From the NCBI GenBank assembly GCA_963764695.1, contig CAVXTW010000001.1:2108001-2172000 (forward strand): a stretch of DNA of 64,000 nt. The letters run 5' to 3'. Under the pieces are notes generated by a model. The model was not told where the DNA came from, searched no databases, and saw only the letters and a list, made by a program, of their open reading frames with translations. The position numbers were made by a program, and so were the translations under genes. Shown piece after piece: positions 57,973-64,000 of the stretch (the first letter of the stretch is position 1; each line of letters opens with the position of its first letter). This DNA comes from DATFRY01 sp963764695. GTDB taxonomy: Bacteria; Myxococcota_A; Polyangia; Haliangiales; Haliangiaceae.

Positions 57973-59736
57973 ATGGATAGCCGGCGCTGGCTCGTCGGTC
58001 TCGGCGTGCTGGTGGCGTTCCTCGTCGCGCTGCTGGTGGTGGATGTTGTCGGTGAGGAGGGCGTGGAGGAGGTGGGATCGCGGGTGGTGCCGGAGTGGGA
58101 TGTGGGGACTTTGAGTGCCGTGAGGATCGAGAGGGCGGGGGAGCAGGTGATCGTCGAGCGGGGGGCGGGGACCGGGGGGGCGGGATCGGGGACGGGTTCG
58201 GGTTCGGGACCGGGGACGGGAGCCGGGGGTTCGGGGACGGGTTCGGAGACGGGGTCGGCGTCGGGTGAGGGGTGGACGGTGAGGGTGGGGGCGGCGGGCG
58301 TGAAGGTGCCGGCGGATCCGGAGGCGGTGCGCGAGCTGCTCGGGACGCTCGAGCTGCTGGCTGCCATTCGCCGCGATGGGGGGGAGATCGGCGCGCCGGC
58401 GCTGACCGTCGTCATCTCTCGGGTGAGAGGCGAGCCGATTCGGGTGCTGCTGGCGCGGGAGGGGGCGGGGCCGACGGATCGGGTGTGGGCGGCGCGCGCG
58501 GATCGCGGGGGGCGATTTCTCGTCGATGGCTACGCGGCGCGTGCGCTCGATGTCGGTGTCGACGAGCTGCGCGACAGGCGGCCGTATCGCGGGCGCACTT
58601 TCGGGGCGACGCGGATCGAGCTCGGCGAGGAGGCGGTGCAGACTGTGCTCGCGGGGCCGCCGTGGCGAGTGGAGCTGACAGGGGGAGCGGCGCGCGCGGA
58701 TGGGCGGGCGGTGCAGGAGGTGCTCGAGCAGCTGGATCGACTGCGCGTCGACAGGTTCGAGGACGGAGCGGGCCAGAAGGCGCGGCGGCTGCTCGCGGTG
58801 CAGGCGCGGGCCGGGCGCTCGGCGCTTGTCCAGCGCGGCGTCTGCTCCGGCGGCGCGCCGCCACCCCCGTCGTCCGCAGGGCCACCGTCGTCGCTGATCG
58901 ACACGCCGGCCGGCGCTGCGTGCGCGCGCGTGCCCGCCGCGCTGACCGACGCGGTGGCCGATCCGCAGCGGCTGATCGATCGCATGCTGGTCGGTGCGTC
59001 GATCGACCAGGTCGCGCGTCTTCGCCTCGAGCGCGGTGGCCGCGCCGTCGAGGTCGATCGCGAGGCCGCCCCGGATGCGCTGCGCGAGTGGCTGGCGCGC
59101 TGGCGAGACGCCGCCGCCGGACCCATTGTCTCCGCCGACGGACTGCCGCCGCCGGTCGCGACCATCGTGCTCGAGCTCGACGGCGGGGCGCGCGAGCGAC
59201 TGACCGTCTCGCGCGCCGGGGACGGCAGGCTCGCCGCCCGCCGCGAGGGGGAGCCGGTCGCGCTCCTTCTCCACCCGTGGGCCGACGAGCACCTGGACCC
59301 GGAGCCGTATCGCTTTCGCTCGCTGGATCTCCTGTCCGACGAGCCGAGCGCTCTGCGTGCGGCGACCGCGCGGCGCTCCGGCCAGGCGATCGAGTCGGTC
59401 GAGCGCGGCGAGACGCTGGAGGAGTGGCGCGACGCCGCCGGCGCCGCCGTCCCGCTCGCCGCTGTCGACGCCCTGCGCCAGGCGGCGGGCTTTCTGCGCG
59501 CCGAGCGATTCGCCGCGCCGCGAGCGCGTCCGCTGCACGGCCTGTCGCCGCCGCGCCGCACGGTCGAGCTCCTGTTCAATCCGCCGCCGGGCGAGACCCG
59601 GCCGCTGCAGCACACCCTTGCCATCGGTGGGCGATCTCCCGGCGGCTGCTACGCGCGACTGGACACAGATCCGGTCGTCTTCGAGCTCGCCGCGCAGCGC
59701 TGCGCCGCCTTCCTCGGGCCGTGGATCGGTAAATGA
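57973..59736 (+). CDS. DUF4340 protein of the Gld-type ABC operon
   Basis: 587 residues: one N-terminal membrane anchor (about 7-25), then a periplasmic part with two DUF4340-like halves (WTVRVGAAGVKVPADPEAVRELLGTLELLAAIR; RLRLERGGRAVEVDREAAPDALREWLARW). DUF4340 proteins almost always follow GldF/GldG-type genes and are thought to belong to the exporter. A low-complexity Gly/Ser/Thr stretch at about residues 60-98 interrupts the first half. ATG 57973 has GGGCGGG just upstream, nine bases after the permease stop. It is the last gene of the operon. Confidence 0.83.
   Translation: MDSRRWLVGLGVLVAFLVALLVVDVVGEEGVEEVGSRVVPEWDVGTLSAVRIERAGEQVIVERGAGTGGAGSGTGSGSGPGTGAGGSGTGSETGSASGEGWTVRVGAAGVKVPADPEAVRELLGTLELLAAIRRDGGEIGAPALTVVISRVRGEPIRVLLAREGAGPTDRVWAARADRGGRFLVDGYAARALDVGVDELRDRRPYRGRTFGATRIELGEEAVQTVLAGPPWRVELTGGAARADGRAVQEVLEQLDRLRVDRFEDGAGQKARRLLAVQARAGRSALVQRGVCSGGAPPPPSSAGPPSSLIDTPAGAACARVPAALTDAVADPQRLIDRMLVGASIDQVARLRLERGGRAVEVDREAAPDALREWLARWRDAAAGPIVSADGLPPPVATIVLELDGGARERLTVSRAGDGRLAARREGEPVALLLHPWADEHLDPEPYRFRSLDLLSDEPSALRAATARRSGQAIESVERGETLEEWRDAAGAAVPLAAVDALRQAAGFLRAERFAAPRARPLHGLSPPRRTVELLFNPPPGETRPLQHTLAIGGRSPGGCYARLDTDPVVFELAAQRCAAFLGPWIGK
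58148..58290 (+). repeat. G-rich low-complexity tract (potential G-quadruplexes)
   Basis: Many G-runs of three to seven on the plus strand, spaced by one to five bases, encode Gly/Ser/Thr/Glu in the DUF4340 protein. At least a dozen runs of three or more G's fall in about 140 bp, far beyond the neighbouring coding sequence. Confidence 0.7.
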
Positions 59737-59815
59737 GCTCCGGATGGGGTCGTCGCCGTCGGAGGCGTCGGGCCGAGCGCGAGCAGCACGTCGCTGTCGG
59801 CCGGGTTGCCGCGTC

Positions 59816-59873
59816 GTCCGGCTGACCGGACAGCGTCCGGCCTGCTGTCCGTCCATCGTCCGGGTCGCCGGAC
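59816..59873. promoter_or_regulatory. two identical palindromes GTCCGG-N4-CCGGAC, 42 bp apart
   Basis: Perfect 16-bp inverted repeats at 59816-59831 (loop CTGA) and 59858-59873 (loop GTCG), with a third GTCCGG half-site at 59835-59840. The period is 42 bp, about four helical turns. They lie 90-150 bp upstream of the small gene at 59961, so they look like paired operator sites. Tandem RNA hairpins are the alternative. Confidence 0.5.
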
Positions 59874-59960
59874 ATGCCGCGAGAGCGATCGAGCACTTGC
59901 GCCTGGCCCGCTCCCTGCTTTGGAACGTCCCGACCGGGCAGACCGGCTCACGGAGGCAGG

Positions 59961-60305
59961 ATGGGATCGAAGCCGCGATCAGCAGAGGACTACGTCAGCC
60001 GCCTGGTGCTCGAGAAGCAGCGCGCCATCTACTGGCTCTGCTCGCTGCTCGAGCGCGACGGCACCGCCACGCGTGCCGGCGCGAGACGCGCGCTCGCCGA
60101 GCTGGGCTACGACGACCTGCGCATCCAGTCGCTGCTGCTCCTCGGCGAGCCGGGTCCGCGCGCCGGCGAATGCCAGCCTGCGGCCACTGGCTCGGACGAC
60201 GGCGGCGAACGCCTGCCAGCCGCGAGCCGCTGGAACGGCCGATCGCGTGGCACGGGCACCCGGCTGCACGATACGCTCCTGGAGCATGGCCCCGGCAGCG
60301 GATAG
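59961..60305 (+). CDS. small unknown protein before Uma2
   Basis: 114 residues. The first about 60 look like a real helical protein (AEDYVSRLVLEKQRAIYWLCSLLERDGTATRAGARRALAELGYDDLRIQSLLLL), the rest is polar and poorly structured, so the 3' end may be decayed or frameshifted. GGAGG four to five bases before ATG 59961 supports translation. It overlaps the Uma2 gene by 20 bases. Function unknown. Confidence 0.5.
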   Translation: MGSKPRSAEDYVSRLVLEKQRAIYWLCSLLERDGTATRAGARRALAELGYDDLRIQSLLLLGEPGPRAGECQPAATGSDDGGERLPAASRWNGRSRGTGTRLHDTLLEHGPGSG

Positions 60306-60888
60306 CGCAGTCCCCATCGGTACGGCGCTGACCCTGGAGCAGTGGGCCGCTCTCCCCGAGGACGACGAAGGAGAGCTGGTCGATGGCTACCTCGTGGAGG
60401 AGGAGGTGTCCGACTACTTGCACGAGCTGGTCGTCGCGTGGCTGATCCACAGGCTGGGCAACTGGCTCGAGGGCCGAGACTCGGGTGGCTTCGTTGCCGG
60501 ATCGGGGGTGAAGGTCGGAGTTCGGCCACGACGCGGCCGGAAGCCCGACGTCACCGTCTACTTGCCGGGCACCAGCGTGCCCCCCGCTCGCGGGCTGGTC
60601 GTCACGCCGCCCGACATCGCCATCGAGGTGGTGTCGCGGTCACCGCGCGAACAGCGCAGAGACCGGGTCGAGAAGGTCGACGACTACGCCGCGTTCGGCG
60701 TCAGGTACTACTGGCTCGTGGACCCGGCCATCCGCACGCTCGAGATCCTCGAGCTCGGTCCAGACGGGCGATACGTCAGAGTGCTCGCCGCGTCCTCGGG
60801 CTCCGTGACCATTCCCGGGTGTGACGAGCTCGTCCTGTCCATCGATCAGCTCTGGTCCGAGATCGACCGACTGGCTCCCGAGGAGTAG
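60286..60888 (+). CDS. Uma2-family (DUF820) putative nuclease
   Basis: 200 residues of the Uma2/DUF820 restriction-endonuclease-like fold: TLEQWAALPEDDEGELVDGYLVEEEVSDYLHELVVAWL, then RKPDVTVYLP (the PD of the PD-(D/E)xK motif) and DIAIEVVSRSPREQRRDRVEKVDDYAAFGVRYYWLVDP (ExV half of the motif and the conserved YxxxGVxxYWLVDP). The family is abundant in cyanobacteria and myxobacteria; activity is presumed, not proven. ATG 60286 lies inside the preceding gene. Its last 43 bases overlap the end of the convergent kinase/aldolase gene. Confidence 0.83.
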   Translation: MAPAADSAVPIGTALTLEQWAALPEDDEGELVDGYLVEEEVSDYLHELVVAWLIHRLGNWLEGRDSGGFVAGSGVKVGVRPRRGRKPDVTVYLPGTSVPPARGLVVTPPDIAIEVVSRSPREQRRDRVEKVDDYAAFGVRYYWLVDPAIRTLEILELGPDGRYVRVLAASSGSVTIPGCDELVLSIDQLWSEIDRLAPEE

Positions 60889-62519
60889 GCCTCCCGCCAG
60901 GCGGCCATGAACGCTGTCGCCCGGGCGGCGACCTCGTCCGCCGTGAGACCCGGCCGGTAGAGCGCGGAGCCGACGCCGAAGCCGGACGCACCGGCGGCGG
61001 CGAGCTCGGCCAGGTTGGCCGGCGTCACGCCACCGACGGCGATCAGGACGACGCCATCCGGCACGACCTCGCGCCAGGCCGCCAGCGCGGTGGCGCCAAT
61101 CTCCTCGGCGGGGAACAGCTTGAGCATCCGGGCGCCGGCGGCGATCGAGTCGAACGCCTCGTTGATGGTCGCGACGCCTGGCGCGACGTCGAGGCCCGCG
61201 GCCACCGCCGCGCGTATCACGGCGGTGTCGGTGTGCGGCATGACCACGAAGTCGGCCCCGGCCGCGCGGACATGGTCGACCTCGGCCGGGCTGATCACGG
61301 TGCCGGCGCCGATCGCGCAGTCGGCGGCGAGGCTCCGGCGCAGGATGCGGATGCTGTCCAGCGGATCGGGAGAGTTGAGCGGCACCTCGATGGCGCGAAC
61401 GCCGGCCGCGTACAGAGCCCCGCCGACCGCGGCCGCCTCGCCCGGCGAAAGCCCGCGCAGGATCGCCAGCACGCCGCACCGGCTCAGCGCGCGTCCGAGC
61501 GATCCGCGCGCCGGCGCCGCGCTGCGCTCGACCGGCCCGTCGAGCAGGCCGGCGGCGCGGGCGAGGCACCACAGGCCGCGCTCGGTCGCGTGCTGCGACA
61601 CGCCGACGTCCGGGCGACCGAAGGCGGCCAGGACTCTCGCGTAGCGGCGACACAGCGGCTCGCTGCCGGCCAGCAGGATGCGGCCAGCCCCGCCGAGCGC
61701 TGCGCCATCGAGCTCCTGCATGCCGCGCACCTCGTGGCCGATGAGCAGGCCCGACAGATAATCGGCCTGCGCCTCGCCCGACAGCTCGCGGGTCACCGCG
61801 AGGACACGCGTGCTGAAGACCGTCGACAGCAGGCCGGCGCGGCCCTCGGGCGAGCGGGCCACGCGCACGCCGCGATCGAACGCCTCCACATCCCAGCCGC
61901 CCGAGCGCCGCAGCGAGTGCGCGAGCAGCGTGTGCGCGGCGAGCGCGTCGTAGATCTCGCCGGTCATGAACGTGTCGAAGTGGACGATCTCGCGCCCGCG
62001 GACCTGCGCCCACTTCGAGTGCGTGCCGGGCAGGACGACCAGCGTGCGCTCGACAGCGCTCGCCATCTCCGCGATCGCGCCGACGATCTGCGTCTCCTCA
62101 CCGCGCATCACGTTGGGCAAGCGGCCGCGCTCGATCAGGCCGGGCACGATGAAGAGCGTCCCGCCGCTCACGGCCAGCGCGGTCAGCGCGGGCGCGATGG
62201 TGTCGGCGCTGGCCGGCACATCGAGGTAGGGGACCTCGCGCCAGCCCTGCGCGCTGCCGACCATGCCGCACGCGATCACCGGAATGCCCGGCTGCTCGTG
62301 CACCCAGTCGCCGCACGCCTGGTCGAAGGCGCGCTGGAACGCTGCGCTCGCATCTTCCGGCGCGTCGCCGTACGGGCCGGCGGCCGCGCGCGCGATGGGG
62401 GAGACGCCGAGCGGAAGCTGCCTGGTCTCGATCGCGACGCCGCCACCGCCGAGGCGATGCGCGCGCAGCGACGTCGTGCCCCAGTCCAGCGCCACGAGCC
62501 GGCTCTCCCGCGCGCTCAC
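60846..62519 (-). CDS. fused 2-dehydro-3-deoxygalactonokinase / KDPGal aldolase
   Basis: 557 residues joining two successive enzymes of the De Ley-Doudoroff galactonate route. Residues about 1-320 are DgoK-like: ALDWGTTSLRAHRL phosphate loop, ACGMVGSAQGW, GEETQIVGA, LPGTHSKWAQV, FMTGEIYDAL. Residues about 345-545 are DgoA-like: LAILRGLSP, GVRAIEVPLNSPDP, IGAGTV, the Schiff-base Lys in ARMLKLFPAEE, and AVGGVTPANL. The kinase phosphorylates KDGal; the aldolase splits KDPGal to pyruvate and glyceraldehyde-3-phosphate. GTG 62519 has AGGAGG four bases upstream. It is divergent from a sugar-binding protein, pointing to one uptake and breakdown locus. Confidence 0.9.
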   Translation of the reverse strand: MSARESRLVALDWGTTSLRAHRLGGGGVAIETRQLPLGVSPIARAAAGPYGDAPEDASAAFQRAFDQACGDWVHEQPGIPVIACGMVGSAQGWREVPYLDVPASADTIAPALTALAVSGGTLFIVPGLIERGRLPNVMRGEETQIVGAIAEMASAVERTLVVLPGTHSKWAQVRGREIVHFDTFMTGEIYDALAAHTLLAHSLRRSGGWDVEAFDRGVRVARSPEGRAGLLSTVFSTRVLAVTRELSGEAQADYLSGLLIGHEVRGMQELDGAALGGAGRILLAGSEPLCRRYARVLAAFGRPDVGVSQHATERGLWCLARAAGLLDGPVERSAAPARGSLGRALSRCGVLAILRGLSPGEAAAVGGALYAAGVRAIEVPLNSPDPLDSIRILRRSLAADCAIGAGTVISPAEVDHVRAAGADFVVMPHTDTAVIRAAVAAGLDVAPGVATINEAFDSIAAGARMLKLFPAEEIGATALAAWREVVPDGVVLIAVGGVTPANLAELAAAGASGFGVGSALYRPGLTADEVAARATAFMAAWREAYSSGASRSISDQS

Positions 62520-62632
62520 GCTTCCTCCTTGCAGTCCGTGCTCACCGGCTCGATCATCATCTTCGATCGATCATCGCCGTCGGTGACGAGGCGCTCTGCT
62601 CACGTTCTGCTCGCCTCGTCGCAAATTATGAA

Positions 62633-62662
62633 TTGACACATTTCAGTTTCCGGAACTACCAT
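62633..62662 (+). promoter_or_regulatory. candidate promoter TTGACA-N18-TACCAT
   Basis: TTGACA (perfect) at 62633-62638 and TACCAT at 62657-62662, 18 bp apart, about 80 bp before the binding-protein ATG. Repeats of CGATCATC near 62552-62579 on the kinase side could be regulator sites but are imperfect. Confidence 0.5.
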
Positions 62663-62742
62663 CCGCGCGAGTTCGGTAGCTCGCATTCGAGCTGCCGCAG
62701 CGCGAAAAACTAGCGCAGCGACGCTAGCAGGGGAGGCACGCA

Positions 62743-63886
62743 ATGAGACGTTATGCTCTCAGATGTGGGCTTCTGGCGGCGGTCGGGAGCCTCTCGTTGG
62801 TTTGTGTTATGTCGCTCGCGGCACTCGCTGGAGGCCCTGACACGGTTCAGGGGCCCGGAGCAGATGCGAAGTGTTTCAGGCCCTGGGCCAAGGCAACCAA
62901 GTACTTCCAGTGGAAGAAGAAGAACGGACCCTATCGGATCGCCCTCGACAACGGCTTCATCGGCAACACCTGGCGGATCCAGATGATCAAGACCGCCAAG
63001 GCCTACGCCGAGCAGCCGGCCGTGAAGGCGAAGCTGAAGGAGTTCAAGGTCATCTCGACCGGTGAGGACCTGCCCGCGCAGATCGCGGCGGCCAACAACT
63101 TCATCGACGCCGGCTACGACGCGGTGATCGTCAACGCGCTCAGCCCCAAGGCTTTCGGGCCGGTGGCCAAGCGCGCGAAGGCAGCCGGCGTGGTGCTGCT
63201 GTCGTTCGACAACGTCATCGAGTCGGGCGACAACATCGTCATCAACGTCGATCAGGTCGAGCTGGGCCGGCTGGCGGCGCGCTGGCTGGTCAAGGAGATC
63301 AAGGGGACAGGCAAGCTCCTCGAGGTCCGCGGCCCGTCCGGCAACTCGGTCGACCGCGACCGCCACACTGGCTTCCACGAGGTGCTCAAGGCCTCGGGCA
63401 AGAAGTTCGAGGTCGTCGAGGTGGTGGGCAAGTGGGACGACGGCACGGCGCAGAAGGCCACCGCCGACGCCATCGCGATCCACAAGAAGTTCGCCGGCAT
63501 CTACGTGCAGGGCGGCTCGACCGGCACGGTGCGCGCGCTGGTCGAACTCGGGACACGCGATGATCCCGATCTCCGGCGAGACCGAGAACGGCTTCCGCAA
63601 GCTGTGCGCAAAACATGCGGCCAAGGGGCTGCGCTGCTCGTCGGCCGGCACCGGTCCGGCTCAGGTAGCGGTGACCATCAAGGCCGCCATCGCCGCGCTG
63701 GAGGGAGAGAAGGTGCCGCAGTCGATCTCGCTGCCCGCCTCCTACGTCGAGTATCCGAACATCAAGGAAGGGGCCGACTTCTACCCCAACCTGTCGGACA
63801 ACTTCTTCGTCGGCAACTCCTTCCCGGACTGCAAGATCGGCTTCACGGCGGAGGAGATCATGGGCAAGTCGGAGGCCAACCAGTAG
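62743..63886 (+). CDS. sugar ABC transporter substrate-binding protein, frameshifted
   Basis: Type-I periplasmic binding protein (Peripla_BP_4, ribose/galactose-like). The signal peptide is at about residues 1-30 (cleavage near LAALAGG); YRIALDNGFIGNTWRIQMIKTAKAYAE, DAVIVNALSP, VVLLSFDNVIES and GPSGNSVDRDRHTGFHEVL are family features. Two frames carry the halves: they join if one G of the GGG at 63550-63552 is dropped, giving ...VRALVELGHAMIPISGETENGFRK and 380 aa. I read this as an inserted base, likely a sequencing error. GGGAGG before ATG 62743 is a good ribosome site. It probably delivers a sugar or sugar acid to the transporter that begins at the right edge. Confidence 0.88.
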
Positions 63887-63933
63887 TCAACCGCGCGCGC
63901 GAGCAGCACGTCGTTCGTGTGCCGTCCTCGTTC

Positions 63934-63957
63934 ACGGGCGCCCCAGGTGGCGCCCGT
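63934..63957 (+). terminator. hairpin between binding-protein and next gene
   Basis: ACGGGCGCC, loop CCAGGT, GGCGCCCGT: a perfect 9-bp stem. No T-tract follows, so it may be an mRNA-stabilising or attenuating hairpin that lets the binding protein be made in excess, as often seen after such genes. Confidence 0.5.
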
Positions 63958-63980
63958 GTCACATCCACTCCGGTGCGTGA

Positions 63981-64000
63981 ATGACCGCCTCGCTGTTTCG
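63981..64000 (+). CDS. start of the next gene, probably the sugar ABC ATPase (partial)
   Basis: ATG 63981 opens a frame beginning MTASLF before the window ends. In similar loci the ATPase gene follows the binding protein and often starts this way, but six residues prove nothing. Inferred from position. Confidence 0.3.

Noticed and set aside
62552..62579. CGATCATC repeats as a defined operator
   Set aside because: The copies are imperfect and unevenly spaced; mentioned only as possible sites.

Overview
The window is high-GC (about 70% by eye), densely coded bacterial chromosome. FHA-domain signalling proteins, many lipoproteins, TPR and HEAT-repeat proteins, a sigma-54 activator carrying an FHA domain, multihaem cytochromes and GldA/GldFG-type ABC genes fit a deltaproteobacterium-like (Myxococcota, possibly Haliangium/Kofleriaceae) organism. 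This is an inference from gene content; there is no rRNA to check it. I see no phage, insertion sequence, CRISPR array, tRNA or rRNA. No gap between genes exceeds 300 bp. The larger gaps (129-300, 36597-36738, 49387-49607, 59737-59960, 62520-62742) hold promoters or repeats, or nothing I recognise.

Layout. 1-8.4 kb: left-edge fragment of a probable regulator, FAD oxidoreductase, type-B carboxylesterase lipoprotein, ThuA-like lipoprotein, DUF202 membrane protein, a pectinacetylesterase-like secreted esterase with a divergent anchored helical protein, two small Zn-binding proteins and a CBS protein. 8.5-13.3 kb: a tightly coupled three-gene operon (multihaem lipoprotein, outer-membrane beta-barrel, multihaem cytochrome) that looks like an outer-membrane electron conduit. 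13.4-18.5 kb: PEP-mutase-like enzyme, TPR lipoprotein, aspartokinase plus glycerophosphodiesterase. 18.5-23.7 kb: four-gene minus-strand operon (FadL-like protein, saccharopine-dehydrogenase-like protein, active and inactive M16 peptidases). 23.8-30.3 kb: helical-repeat lipoprotein, RHH-FHA protein, recG, second aspartokinase, membrane protein. 30.3-36.6 kb: metalloprotease lipoprotein, two unknowns, BoxD-like aldehyde dehydrogenase, potassium channel, FHA/sigma-54 activator. 36.6-42.6 kb: heptad inverted repeat, peptide-binding lipoprotein, polA, TPR-metallopeptidase. 42.7-49.4 kb: two histidine kinases tail to tail, PEP carboxylase. 49.6-54.9 kb: DUF2171 protein, nucleotide-translocase-like transporter with HEAT repeats, cNMP-binding protein, adenosine deaminase. 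55-59.7 kb: GldA/GldFG/DUF4340 operon. 60-64 kb: Uma2 protein, fused KDGal kinase/aldolase, sugar-binding protein and the start of the next gene, probably a sugar uptake and catabolism locus.

Two patterns cut across the window. First, about 17 genes that head transcription units lack a Shine-Dalgarno sequence but carry a TANNNT hexamer 6-12 bp before the start codon, which suggests widespread leaderless transcription. I used this to choose several starts. Internal operon genes instead have Shine-Dalgarno sequences or ATGA/GTGA overlaps. Second, four genes are each broken by one extra base in a short homopolymer; their spans are all 1 modulo 3. This points to sequencing error rather than four pseudogenes.
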